This document shows, one piece after another, positions 16,320 to 25,837 of a stretch of 64,000 nt of DNA (position 1 is its first letter; each line of letters opens with the position of its first letter). The stretch is from Chloroflexota bacterium. Its GTDB lineage: Bacteria > Chloroflexota > Anaerolineae > JAAYZQ01. The DNA lies in the NCBI GenBank assembly GCA_018606645.1, contig JAGVRI010000010.1, positions 62,001 through 126,000 of the forward strand. The letters are read 5' to 3'. The notes beneath the pieces were generated by a model. The model ran no database searches, was not told where the DNA came from, and saw nothing but the letters and a program-made list of their open reading frames with translations. Both the position numbers and the translations under genes were made by a program.

Positions 16320-18050
16320 TCAGTCTTCGTGATAATGGTTGGTGATCGGGAACCGGCGATCCTTGCCAAAAGCGCGAGGAGTAATCCGCACCCCGGGAGG
16401 GGCCTGGCGACGCTTGTACTCGGCCCGATCCACCATGCGAATGACACGGGTCACCGTCGCCCGGTCAAAACCGAGGGCCACGATCTCCTCCAGCCCCCGG
16501 TCCTCTTCCACATAGGCGTGCAAGATGGCATCCAGCAACTCATACGGAGGCAGGGTATCCTGGTCCGTCTGGTTGGGCCGGAGCTCGGCGCTGGGAGCCT
16601 TGTCGAAAATGCGCTGCGGGATGACTGCCCGGCCGGCCCGGTCGTTGACATAGGCCGCCAACTGATAGACGAGCATTTTCGGCACATCTTTGAGCACCGC
16701 ATAGCCGCCAGCCATGTCCCCATAGAGCGTGGCGTATCCCACACTCATCTCGCTCTTGTTGCCGGTGGTCAACACCAGCCACCCGAACTTGTTCGACAAG
16801 GCCATGAGGATATTGCCCCGGATGCGGGCCTGGAGGTTTTCCTCGGTCACATCCGGATCGCGGCCGGCGAACGGGCCGGCCAACATCTCCAGATATGCCT
16901 GGAATGTGTCGTCCATGGGCACGGTCAACAAGCGAATGCCCAGGTTCTCGGCTAGAAGCATCGCATCCTCGCGGCTCTCCGGCGATGAATAACGGGAGGG
17001 CATGAACACACCGGTGACGCTCTCACAGCCAAGAGCATCGGCGGCGATGGCGGCCGTGAGCGCAGAGTCAATCCCCCCGGAGAGCCCCAGGACCACCTCG
17101 CGGAACCCGTTCTTGCGCACATAGTCCCGCGTTCCCAGGACCAGCGCCTGATACACCTCGGCCACCGGCTCCAGAAGGGGCACGACCCTCGGGGACAGGC
17201 CCGACGGTTGAGGCCGAGAAGGAACCGGCTCCAGGGTGATTCGCTCCACCGGCACTGATGCCCGCCGCGCCCGTGCCTGACGCTGTCGAGGATCGTGGAG
17301 CCTCTGCCGAAAGACCGAGGATAGCTCCAGATCGGCGACGAGCAAATCTTCGGCAAACTGCATTGCTCGGGCGACCAGTTCCCCCCGCTCATCAAAGATG
17401 GCGCTGCCCCCGTCAAAGACCAGCTCATCCTGCCCGCCGACCAGATTGCAAAAGGCCACATACACGATATTGTCGGCAGCGCGGGTGGCCAGCATCCGCT
17501 CCCGTCTGGCGCTCTTGCCCCTATGGTACGGGGATGCAGAGAGGTTGATCACCAGTTGTGCCCCGGCCAGGACCTGATCGTCTGTCGGTCCAATCGGAAC
17601 CCAGATATCCTCACAGATGTTGACCCCCACCAGGACCTCGCCCAGGGAAAAGACCAACGGTCTCCCCCCGGCCTGGAAGTATCGCTCCTCGTCAAACACC
17701 GCATAGTTGGGCAGGTAGGCCTTGTGGTAGACCCCTGCCACCTGACCCTCGTGGAGCACCGCCGCCGCGTTGTACAGGTCATCCGTCCGGTCAACAAAGC
17801 CGACGATGGCGGTGATGCCTCGGATCGCCCGCGCCATCCGGTGCAAGGCGCACAAATTGGCGTCCACAAAGCTGGGCTTAAGAAGCAGGTCTTCCGGTGG
17901 ATAGCCGACCAGGGCCAGCTCTGGAAAGGCGACCACCTCGGCGCCGAGGGCCTGGGCCTGGGTGATGTACTCCAGGATCTTCTGCTGGTTCCCCTCCAGG
18001 TCTCCGACGGTGGGATTGATCTGAGCCAGAGCGATGCGTATCCGATTCAA
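16320..18050 (-). CDS. nadE: Glutamine-dependent NAD+ synthetase
   Basis: N-terminal nitrilase/amidase domain (VAFPELALVGYPPEDL, VNICEDIW) and C-terminal synthetase P-loop (VVLGLSGGIDSALTAAIA). Confidence 0.96.
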   Translation of the reverse strand: MNRIRIALAQINPTVGDLEGNQQKILEYITQAQALGAEVVAFPELALVGYPPEDLLLKPSFVDANLCALHRMARAIRGITAIVGFVDRTDDLYNAAAVLHEGQVAGVYHKAYLPNYAVFDEERYFQAGGRPLVFSLGEVLVGVNICEDIWVPIGPTDDQVLAGAQLVINLSASPYHRGKSARRERMLATRAADNIVYVAFCNLVGGQDELVFDGGSAIFDERGELVARAMQFAEDLLVADLELSSVFRQRLHDPRQRQARARRASVPVERITLEPVPSRPQPSGLSPRVVPLLEPVAEVYQALVLGTRDYVRKNGFREVVLGLSGGIDSALTAAIAADALGCESVTGVFMPSRYSSPESREDAMLLAENLGIRLLTVPMDDTFQAYLEMLAGPFAGRDPDVTEENLQARIRGNILMALSNKFGWLVLTTGNKSEMSVGYATLYGDMAGGYAVLKDVPKMLVYQLAAYVNDRAGRAVIPQRIFDKAPSAELRPNQTDQDTLPPYELLDAILHAYVEEDRGLEEIVALGFDRATVTRVIRMVDRAEYKRRQAPPGVRITPRAFGKDRRFPITNHYHED

Positions 18051-18054
18051 ACGG

Positions 18055-18951
18055 TCACCCTCCGATCAACAAACCCAGCGCCACCAGGGCCGGGGTCAGG
18101 ATCGTGGTCAAGACGTTCAACCCCATCGAGGGCACGAGTTTCTCCAGATTCTCCGCATGGCGATAGGCACCGGAAAAGGCCAACGCCGCCAGGGGAAGGC
18201 TGAGAAAGCCGAGGAGACTCGCCACCGGTAGAACCTCAAGGCCGACGCCGACCCCAATGGCGAGGTAGGTCAACAAGAGAAAGGCCCCATAGACCAGACT
18301 GCTGGTCCCTCGGCCCATGACAATGGGCAGATGCCGTCTCCCAATCGTGCGATCGGCTTCTACATCCGGGAACTGATTGAGAAGCAGAAGGTTACTGACC
18401 AGAAAGAATGGCACCAGCGAAGCCATGAACCCTGTCCAGGAGAAGCCGCCGGTCAGGGCAAACTCGGTGCCCATCACCATCAGCAGGCCGAACCCCAGAC
18501 CTGGGGCGATCAAACACAGAAGGGGTTGGCGGGTGATCCAGGGCGTGTAGCTAAAGATAAGGGCCAGACCAAGCAGACCGATGGGTAGCAACGCCCAGCC
18601 CCGGGTCAGCAGAAAATAGAGGCCAATCAGGGCCGTGATCGCCGCCGTGATCAGGCCGATGTGGAGCGCCGACCGGGCCATCGCCGGGTTGGCCGGCAAG
18701 GTCCCACTGCCTCCACTAAAGGGAGTTCGCATCGTCCGGAAATCCAGGCCGCTCTTGAAGTCAAAATACTCGTTGAGAGCATTCACGCTAATGTGCGCAG
18801 CCAGGGCGCCGACAAAGGCCAACACCAGGGACAGCAGGTTGATCGGGCCGTCGGTCCAGACGGCTGTCCCCACCCCGAGCAGGACACAGACCGGGGGCAA
18901 CACAAGAAAGGGAACACGCATCGGTCCAAGTAGTTGTTTCATCTCCTTCAT
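18055..18951 (-). CDS. UbiA-family prenyltransferase (MenA-like)
   Basis: NALNEYFDFKSGLD motif and multi-TM, NQFPDVEADRTIGRRHLPIVMG. Confidence 0.88.
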   Translation of the reverse strand: MKEMKQLLGPMRVPFLVLPPVCVLLGVGTAVWTDGPINLLSLVLAFVGALAAHISVNALNEYFDFKSGLDFRTMRTPFSGGSGTLPANPAMARSALHIGLITAAITALIGLYFLLTRGWALLPIGLLGLALIFSYTPWITRQPLLCLIAPGLGFGLLMVMGTEFALTGGFSWTGFMASLVPFFLVSNLLLLNQFPDVEADRTIGRRHLPIVMGRGTSSLVYGAFLLLTYLAIGVGVGLEVLPVASLLGFLSLPLAALAFSGAYRHAENLEKLVPSMGLNVLTTILTPALVALGLLIGG

Positions 18952-19021
18952 GTGGATCTCCCGAACGTTTGGATAGAATGGGTCTCCTGAAAGGTCATCG
19001 GATGATAAACATCTCCAGCCT

Positions 19022-20227
19022 TCACCAGGCCCGTCGCAAGAGCTCTTCCAGCGAGTTCACATCAAAGGGCCTGGGGTTCGCTCGCAACAGACGGACGATC
19101 TGGGCCGTCTCCTCGGCCAGGCGCCGCAACTCGGTCTCCGGCACGCCGAGGTCCCGCAAGCGGAGGGGGAGGCCGATATCTGCCTTCAGGCGATGCACCG
19201 CCTCCACCGCTTGCTCAGCCGCGGCCCACACCGACAGCCCCTCTACCTCCTCACCCAGGAGTTCGGCGACCACCGCTAACCGTTCCGGACAGGACGGCAG
19301 GTTGTACTCCATGACATAGGGCAGCATCAGGCCATTCCCAACGCCATGAGTGCAGCCGCTGGCCACGCCGATCGGGTACTCCAGGGCATGGACGGCGGTT
19401 AACCCGGCATTGGAGAAGGCCAACCCGGCCAACAGGCTGGCCAGATGCATCCCCTCCCGGGCTTCCAGATCTCCTCCCTGATATACAGCGCGGCGTAGAT
19501 ACCGGCCGATCAGTTCGATGGCTTCCTCGGCCAGCAGGTCGGTGAGGGGAGAGCGTCCCTGATAGGGACTGGCCGGATCTTCACCGCCGGCTTCCGTCAC
19601 CGAATCCACCACCATGTAGGCCTCCACCGCATGGCTCAGGGCGTCAATGCCGGCGTCAGCCGTCACCTTGGGCGGACAGCTCACCGTCATCAGAGGGTCA
19701 TAGATCGCCACCTGAGGGCGCACATAGTTGCTCAGGATCGAACCTCGGCGATGATGAGCCAGATCGGCGAGCACAGCCGCCCCCGACACCTCGCTCCCCG
19801 TGCCAGCCGTCGTCGAGACAGCCACCACCGGCAAGATCGGTCCCGGCACCCGGTTCTCGCCAAAATAGTCGGCCGGCGAGCCGCCATGGCGGAGCACCAC
19901 CGCCGCACCTTTGGCCAGATCAATATTGCTCCCGCCGCCGAGAGCGACCAGGGCCTCATACTGACCCTGCCCCATCGCGGCGACACAGGCCAACACCGCT
20001 TCCACCGTGGGCTTGGCCTGGCCTCCTTCAAAGCGATCCACCGTTACTCCGGCTTCGGCCAGCGATTGCTCAACCGGTTGATGGAGGCCGGCAGCCACCA
20101 GCGTCGGATCGGTGATCAGGAGCACCCGTCGCGCTCCTAGACGGCGAACCGCTTCGCCGGTGCGGCGTACTGTTCCTCGTCCAAAAATGATCTCTCCTGC
20201 GCTGTGAAAGCGCCATTCCCCGCGCAT
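19022..20227 (-). CDS. Iron-containing alcohol dehydrogenase
   Basis: GEIIFGRGTVRR, ALGGGSNIDLAKG, AVSTTAGTGSEVSGAAV, DALSHAVEAY, CTHGVGNGLMLPYVMEYN. Confidence 0.93.
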   Translation of the reverse strand: MRGEWRFHSAGEIIFGRGTVRRTGEAVRRLGARRVLLITDPTLVAAGLHQPVEQSLAEAGVTVDRFEGGQAKPTVEAVLACVAAMGQGQYEALVALGGGSNIDLAKGAAVVLRHGGSPADYFGENRVPGPILPVVAVSTTAGTGSEVSGAAVLADLAHHRRGSILSNYVRPQVAIYDPLMTVSCPPKVTADAGIDALSHAVEAYMVVDSVTEAGGEDPASPYQGRSPLTDLLAEEAIELIGRYLRRAVYQGGDLEAREGMHLASLLAGLAFSNAGLTAVHALEYPIGVASGCTHGVGNGLMLPYVMEYNLPSCPERLAVVAELLGEEVEGLSVWAAAEQAVEAVHRLKADIGLPLRLRDLGVPETELRRLAEETAQIVRLLRANPRPFDVNSLEELLRRAW

Positions 20228-20482
20228 ATTCTTCTCCTCAGAGTCTGTTTTTTGGGAAACCTGGACCCTCTGGAGAACCAGACCAACCTTGCCCCGCACC
20301 CGGGCCCGGTCACCCATGCGGCTTATTATAGCACGCGCCATGGTTTTTTGCCTAACCGCTGAGAGGCAATGGTAGACAGGTCCCTGCAATTCATGACCAA
20401 AACAGTCCAAATTGTGACCATCCTTACAGTTTGCAGGTGAAGATCGGGTATAATAAAGATACTCCTTTCTCCTCCTTGTGAG

Positions 20483-20528
20483 GAAGAAGAGCAGGGACAG
20501 TGGCAAGGGGCCCTGCTCTTCTTCTTTT
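20483..20528 (+). terminator. Strong hairpin (14-bp perfect stem) followed by TTTT
   Basis: GAAGAAGAGCAGGG (20483-20496) / CCCTGCTCTTCTTC (20511-20524) then TTTTG; no coding gene upstream on this strand. Confidence 0.7.
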
Positions 20529-20655
20529 GTAAAGCAGGTTAGCTGCGGCCTTGCGGAACGGCCCGGGGGTGGAAGCTTTCGCTGGGTTCTGAGTGATTCC
20601 CTTCCGGCTGAAGCCTCCACTGCTACTGAGTGCCGGACTTGCAACCTTATGGTGA
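20529..20655 (-). repeat. Dispersed intergenic repeat family 2, copy A
   Basis: Reverse complement of the GAGGCTTCAGCCGGAACGGAATCA...AAGCTTCCAC...CCGTTCCGCAAG.CCGCAGC element found at 53.1, 58.9 and 62.3 kb. Confidence 0.8.
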
Positions 20656-20666
20656 GATCCTCATTT

Positions 20667-20718
20667 TTGACAAGACGGGCCAAAGGTGGTATACTGAATT
20701 GGTCTGCTTTTCAGACCA
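20667..20718 (+). promoter_or_regulatory. Promoter TTGACA-17-TATACT plus palindromic operator TGGTCT-N7-AGACCA upstream of mttB-like gene
   Basis: TTGACA 20667-20672, TATACT 20690-20695, operator 20700-20718. Confidence 0.8.
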
Positions 20719-20782
20719 GTGGACCAAGCGTCTGCTGGGCACGGCACCTTGAGAGGATTCACAACGAAAGGAGGAAGAAACG

Positions 20783-22219
20783 GTGAAGCCGACGTTCCAG
20801 GTTTTGAGCGACAAGGAGTTATGGTCTATTCATTGTGCCTCCCTGGATACCCTGGAAAACGTTGGGATTGTCGTACATGATGAGCGAGGGCGTGAGTATC
20901 TTCGGGCAGCCGGAGCTCTGGTCAGCGGTTCCGATCGAGTGCGTCTCCCGGCCAGGCTGGTCAAGAAGGCGCTGGATCAGTGCGCTCCGGTGGTGTTGCT
21001 CTACGGTCGGGAGGGCCGGCCACCGATGCGCGTCGGCGGAGGACGGGTCTACTTTGGAACGTGCGGCTACCCCACTGCCGTAATCGACTGGCAGAGCGGG
21101 GAACTCCGAGCCCCCCGCCTGGCCGACCTGGAAGACACAGCCCGCCTCACCGACATGCTCGACAATATTGACTTTATCATGCCTCCCCTTTCGCCCGACG
21201 ATGTCCCGGTCGAATTTGTGGACCGGTATCAATGGCTGGCCACCCTTCTCTATACTCGCAAGCACATTCTCAACCAGTGCTACGGCGCGGCAGGATTCCG
21301 CGACCTGCTGGCCATGGCCTCCGAGGTTGCCGGGGGCCAGGAAGCGCTACAGCGTGAGCCTTTTGTCTCGCTCCTGGTGTCGGCGACCAGTCCTCTGACG
21401 ATCCGCGCCGATGCGTCGGAGGTGATCATCGGCGGCGCGGAACACTCGCTTCCTCTCTTTATCTTTGCCGGCCCGATGGCGGGCGCGACCGCCCCTTCGA
21501 CCCTGGCAGGGTCCTTGACCCTGGCCAATGCGGAAGTGCTGGCCGCGATTGTCCTGGCCAAAGCGGTCAATCCCAACGTTCCGGTGATCTATGCCAGTTG
21601 GGCCAGGACCTTGGATATGAAGTATGGCAATGTGACATTGGGTGCGCCCGAGTTTGCCATGCTCCGGGTCGCCTCGGCCCAGATGGCCCGGATGTATGGA
21701 CTGCCGTGCGGCGGCGGCGGCTTGCTGACCGACTCCAAGTTGCCGGATGCCCAGGCCGGGTACGAGAAGCTGGGCACGGCGCTGCTTCCCGCCCTGGCCG
21801 GTCTCAACATGATCTGCGGCGCTGCCGCCTACGGGGCCGAACTAGTTCTCACCCTGGAAGGATATGTCATTGATGATGAAGTTGCCGGCTGGGTCAAGCG
21901 GGTCCTGGCCGGGTTTGAATTGGACGAAGACCGTCTGGCTCTCGGCCTGATCGCTGCCCAGGGGCCGGGTGGGCAGTTTATCAAAGAAGAACACACGTTG
22001 CGCTATTTCCGCCAGGAGATGTGGATCCCCGCTCTGTCGGACCGGGAAGGGACCACCGGTTGGCTGGACCGGGGTGGATTGGACGTGCGCGCTCGGGCGC
22101 GGCGGGTAATCGAGAAGAAGCTCAAGCAGTACCGGCCCCCATCGCTCCCGGCGGGCACAGCCGAACGGCTACGGGCGATCATCGACCGCAGCGTGGCCGA
22201 GTCAACGCATACTCAATGA
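20783..22219 (+). CDS. Trimethylamine methyltransferase (MttB/COG5598) family protein, no in-frame amber codon
   Basis: Typical MttB-family sequence (LLTDSKLPDAQAGYEKLGTALLPALAGLNMICGAA); GTG start with GGAGG RBS; uninterrupted 478-aa ORF, so a non-pyrrolysine member. Confidence 0.88.
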   Translation: MKPTFQVLSDKELWSIHCASLDTLENVGIVVHDERGREYLRAAGALVSGSDRVRLPARLVKKALDQCAPVVLLYGREGRPPMRVGGGRVYFGTCGYPTAVIDWQSGELRAPRLADLEDTARLTDMLDNIDFIMPPLSPDDVPVEFVDRYQWLATLLYTRKHILNQCYGAAGFRDLLAMASEVAGGQEALQREPFVSLLVSATSPLTIRADASEVIIGGAEHSLPLFIFAGPMAGATAPSTLAGSLTLANAEVLAAIVLAKAVNPNVPVIYASWARTLDMKYGNVTLGAPEFAMLRVASAQMARMYGLPCGGGGLLTDSKLPDAQAGYEKLGTALLPALAGLNMICGAAAYGAELVLTLEGYVIDDEVAGWVKRVLAGFELDEDRLALGLIAAQGPGGQFIKEEHTLRYFRQEMWIPALSDREGTTGWLDRGGLDVRARARRVIEKKLKQYRPPSLPAGTAERLRAIIDRSVAESTHTQ

Positions 22220-22866
22220 CGCAGGAGGGCCAAGTGTTCACAGAAATCGCAGAGGCGGTCATTCACGGCGAGGTGGACAAGATCACCGCGCTCGTCCAGC
22301 AGGCGCTGAACAGCGGAGCGTCGGTCCATGACATCCTGGAGCAGGGGTTGATCGCCGGGATGAACGAGGTAGGGCAGCGCTTTCGGGACTATGAGATGTT
22401 TGTGCCCGAGGTCCTGTTATCGGCCAAGGCAATGCAGGCCGGCCTGAACCTGCTCAAGCCCCTGCTGGCCGGCACCGGAGGGCCCGGTCGAGGGAAAGTG
22501 GTGATCGGCACCGTCGAAGGGGATATCCACGACATTGGCAAGAATCTGGTCATTTCCTTCCTGGAGGGGGCCGGGTTTGAGGTGATTGACCTGGGCACCG
22601 ATGTGTCTCCCCAGCGGTTCGTGGAGGCGATCAAACAGGAGGCACCCCAGATCCTGGGCATGTCTTCCCTGCTGACCTCAACTCTGCCGGCGATGCACAA
22701 GACGATCGAGGCGCTGATCGAGGCCGGCATCCGCCACCAGGTCAAAGTCCTGGTGGGCGGCGCACCGGTCACCCAGGCCTATGCCGATTCGATCGGGGCC
22801 GATGGCTATGCGCCGGATGGTGCATCGGGAGCGATGAAGGCGCGCCAGTTGGTGGGACGGCCATAG
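22216..22866 (+). CDS. Corrinoid (B12-binding) methyltransferase-associated protein
   Basis: GTVEGDIHDIGKNLV cobalamin-binding DxHxxG motif; ATGA overlap with the upstream mttB-like gene. Confidence 0.95.
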   Translation: MTQEGQVFTEIAEAVIHGEVDKITALVQQALNSGASVHDILEQGLIAGMNEVGQRFRDYEMFVPEVLLSAKAMQAGLNLLKPLLAGTGGPGRGKVVIGTVEGDIHDIGKNLVISFLEGAGFEVIDLGTDVSPQRFVEAIKQEAPQILGMSSLLTSTLPAMHKTIEALIEAGIRHQVKVLVGGAPVTQAYADSIGADGYAPDGASGAMKARQLVGRP

Positions 22867-22953
22867 ACGCCCTCGCACACGCGGGCTGACCTGAACCTCG
22901 GTCCCGTAGGGCGGGTCCCCAACTGACCAGGGAGGGACGAAAGAGCAAGTTCC

Positions 22954-23685
22954 ATGGCCAATCTATTGCGCGTCGAACGGGCGATCAAGGATTTTGGCGG
23001 ACTCCGGGCCGTGGCCGATGTGTCCCTGGAATTGAGGCCCAATGAAATTGTGGGCCTGATCGGACCCAACGGCGCCGGCAAGACGACCTTGATCAACTGC
23101 ATCTCCGGGGTGCTGAAACTGACCTCGGGCCGGGTCTGGTTGAACGATCACAATATTACCCGCTGGCGACCGCACACGATCTGCCGGGCCGGCATCGCCC
23201 GGACCTTTCAGATCCCCCGTTCTTTCCCGCGTCTGACCGTATGGGAAAACATCCTGGTCTCATCCCGATCCGGTGAAGACCATGCTCGAGCCCAGCTCGA
23301 GTTGGTCGGGCTGGCAGCCAAGGCTGACCTGCGAGCCAGCAGTTTGACCTTTCATGAACGCCGCAAGCTGGAAATCGCTCGGGCCTTGGCTGCCCAGCCC
23401 CTTTTTTTGTTGCTGGATGAGGTGATGGCCGGCCTCAACCCCACCGAAACAGTCGAGATGGTGAACCTGTTGTGTCAGATCCGCTCCAGTCTCCAGATCG
23501 GCATTCTATGGGTGGAGCATGTGATGGGTGCGGTGATGGAGTGCGCCGACCGGATCATTGTCCTTCACCAGGGCACCAAGCTGGTCGAGGGTCTTCCCGC
23601 TGAAATTGCCAACGATCCCCAGGTGATCGAGGTGTATCTGGGCGAACGGTACGAATTTCGGGAGGAAAGACGTGCTCAAGGTTGA
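22954..23685 (+). CDS. Branched-chain amino acid-type ABC transporter ATP-binding protein (LivG-like)
   Basis: Walker A GPNGAGKTT; LivG-type architecture; ordering with LivF/K/H/M. Confidence 0.9.
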   Translation: MANLLRVERAIKDFGGLRAVADVSLELRPNEIVGLIGPNGAGKTTLINCISGVLKLTSGRVWLNDHNITRWRPHTICRAGIARTFQIPRSFPRLTVWENILVSSRSGEDHARAQLELVGLAAKADLRASSLTFHERRKLEIARALAAQPLFLLLDEVMAGLNPTETVEMVNLLCQIRSSLQIGILWVEHVMGAVMECADRIIVLHQGTKLVEGLPAEIANDPQVIEVYLGERYEFREERRAQG

Positions 23686-24379
23686 GGGTCTCAGTGTGGC
23701 GTACGATGGTCTCAAAGCGCTGGAGGGCGTGACCTTCGAGGTGCGGGAAGGAGAATTCCTGGCCCTTATCGGCAGCAACGGCGCCGGCAAGTCCACGCTG
23801 CTCAATACGCTGAGCGGATTGCTCAAGCCATTGGCCGGGACGATCACCTTGGATGGGGAGCGGATCGACCACCTGCGTCCGGCCGACATCGTGGACCGGG
23901 GGCTGATCCTGATCCCAGAGGGCAAATGGGTCTTTCCCCAGATGAGCGTCAAAGAGAACCTGCTCATGGGGGCCTACCCCCGCCGCTGCCACAAGCGCCA
24001 GAAGGAGATGTTGGAGCAGGTCTACACCCACTTTCCCCGGCTGAAAGAGCGAGAACGGCAGATGGCCCACACCCTGAGTGGCGGCGAGCTACAGATGCTG
24101 GTGATCGGGCGAGGTCTGATGGCCCAACCCCGTCTGCTCCTCCTGGATGAGCCGTCGCTCGGATTGGCTCCGCGGCTGGTGTTGGAAACGTTCGAAGTCT
24201 TGCAGACTTTGCACCGGAGCCTGGGATTGAGCATCCTCCTCGCCGAACAGGATGTCTCCCATGCCCTGCGCATCTCCAGCCGCGCCATTGTCCTAGAAAA
24301 CGGGCGGCTGGTGATGACAGGCAACAGCGCCGACCTATTGACCGATCCGGAAGTCAAAGTCCGTTATCTGGGTATGTAA
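23672..24379 (+). CDS. Branched-chain amino acid-type ABC transporter ATP-binding protein (LivF-like)
   Basis: Walker A GSNGAGKST; LSGGELQMLVIGRGLMAQPRLLLLDEPSLGLAP; GTG start overlapping upstream gene. Confidence 0.92.
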   Translation: MLKVEGLSVAYDGLKALEGVTFEVREGEFLALIGSNGAGKSTLLNTLSGLLKPLAGTITLDGERIDHLRPADIVDRGLILIPEGKWVFPQMSVKENLLMGAYPRRCHKRQKEMLEQVYTHFPRLKERERQMAHTLSGGELQMLVIGRGLMAQPRLLLLDEPSLGLAPRLVLETFEVLQTLHRSLGLSILLAEQDVSHALRISSRAIVLENGRLVMTGNSADLLTDPEVKVRYLGM

Positions 24380-24472
24380 CACTCGAGGAAAGGGGGGATG
24401 GTCAGGCGAAAAACAGGGCCGTTGATCGTTCTTGAAGAAGGAACTTTGGACTGAAGAAGAGGAGGAATTCGA

Positions 24473-25759
24473 ATGAAACGGAGTAGACTGCTCACATTGA
24501 TGGTGTTGATCACGTTGGCAGCATCTCTCCTGGCTGGGTGCCAGCCGACCCCGGCGCCAGCCACCCAGCCTCCGGCTCCGACATCGCCACCCACCCAGCC
24601 CCCGGCCCCGACATCGCCGCCTACCCAGCCCCCGGCCCCGACCTCGCCGCCTGCCGCCGAAGGCACAATCAAGATTGGAGTGCCGACTCCATTGTCGCCG
24701 CCAGCCGATTTCAAGGCCGGTGAGATCAACGTCAACACGGTCAAGCTGGCGATCCAGGAACTGAATGAGAAAGGCGGTGTATTGGGTCGGCAACTGGAAG
24801 CAGTCGTCGTGGACGACCAGGGCGACACCTCCACCGGAGTGAGCGTGGTGACCAAGCTGATCACCGAAGACAAGGTGTCCGCCATCGTCGGGCCGTGGCA
24901 TGGCTCGGTGGCCCTGGCCCAGTCGAAAGTGGCCCATGAGCAAAAGGTTCCGATCATGCTCCACTATAGCTGGCCGGATGAAATCACCGCCATGCACTCC
25001 GACTATGTCTTCCGCGTCAGCCCCTACAACTCCCAGATCGCCCAGCTCTTGATGCCCTTTATCAAACAGCAGGGCTACAAGCATATTGCGGTCATGGCCG
25101 AGGATTCCGCCTATGGCACCGGGTTTGCCGATGGCATGACCAAAGTGGCCACGCCGGAGGGAATCCAGGTGACCACTCGCGTCTTCCCGGCCGAGTCGAT
25201 GGACCTCAGCCCGCAGCTCCTGGAGATCAAGTCACTGACGCCGCCGGTGGATATGATCTTGATCGCGGCCGTGTACCAGCCCATGTACCTGATCCCCAAG
25301 CAGGCACGTGAGGTAGGACTGACCTGCGACATCATGGCCGGTTGGGATTATCCCGGTTGGTCGCCGGAGTACTGGGAAACGACCGGCGAGGCAGGCGTCG
25401 GTGTCTTTTATCCGACCTTCTACTCCAAGGAACTGAACCTCACTCCGCTGGGGACCCACTTCAAAGAGGCATACAAGGCGGCCTACGGCCACGAGCCGCC
25501 TATCTATGCCTACTATCTGTATGATGAAGTGATGATGATCGCGGAAGCGATCAAGACGGCCAACTCGGCGGAGCCGGACAAGATCGCGGCTGCCCTGAAG
25601 ACCATGGAATTCGAGGGGACCACCGGCACGATCAAGTTCGAGTCCCGCGACACCCCCGGTGACCCGGTCTGGAACCAGTGGCTGGGACAGCAGATCTTTA
25701 TCATGCGCCCCACCGAGGTAGGTCAGATGCAAGAAGACGCCGAGGTGGTCTGGCCATAG
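24473..25759 (+). CDS. Branched-chain-type ABC transporter substrate-binding lipoprotein (LivK-like)
   Basis: Lipobox LLAGCQP; Pro/Thr linker; periplasmic-binding type I fold features (IIGPWHGSVALAQSKVAHEQKVPIML). Confidence 0.92.
   Translation: MKRSRLLTLMVLITLAASLLAGCQPTPAPATQPPAPTSPPTQPPAPTSPPTQPPAPTSPPAAEGTIKIGVPTPLSPPADFKAGEINVNTVKLAIQELNEKGGVLGRQLEAVVVDDQGDTSTGVSVVTKLITEDKVSAIVGPWHGSVALAQSKVAHEQKVPIMLHYSWPDEITAMHSDYVFRVSPYNSQIAQLLMPFIKQQGYKHIAVMAEDSAYGTGFADGMTKVATPEGIQVTTRVFPAESMDLSPQLLEIKSLTPPVDMILIAAVYQPMYLIPKQAREVGLTCDIMAGWDYPGWSPEYWETTGEAGVGVFYPTFYSKELNLTPLGTHFKEAYKAAYGHEPPIYAYYLYDEVMMIAEAIKTANSAEPDKIAAALKTMEFEGTTGTIKFESRDTPGDPVWNQWLGQQIFIMRPTEVGQMQEDAEVVWP
24562..24651 (+). repeat. 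Three tandem 30-bp units encoding the (TQPPAPTSPP)3 linker of the binding lipoprotein
   Basis: cacccagcctccggctccgacatcgccacc / cacccagcccccggccccgacatcgccgcct / acccagcccccggccccgacctcgccgcct. Confidence 0.85.
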
Positions 25760-25777
25760 TGTCTCACGGAACAGATG

Positions 25778-25811
25778 CAGTGCAGCGGGGTGAACGCGCC
25801 CCGCTGCACTG
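25778..25811. other. Intercistronic hairpin (13-bp perfect stem, 8-nt loop) between binding-protein and permease genes
   Basis: CAGTGCAGCGGGG (25778-25790) / CCCCGCTGCACTG (25799-25811). Confidence 0.85.
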
Positions 25812-25837
25812 GCTCTGGGAACGAAAGGATCGATGAG

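Noticed and set aside
20783-22219. Possible pyrrolysine-containing MttB
   Set aside because: The ORF is full length with no in-frame TAG; no pylTSBCD genes are visible.
24562-24651. Tandem 30-bp repeats considered as a regulatory or CRISPR-like array
   Set aside because: They are in frame and encode the Pro/Thr linker after the lipobox; an ordinary lipoprotein spacer.
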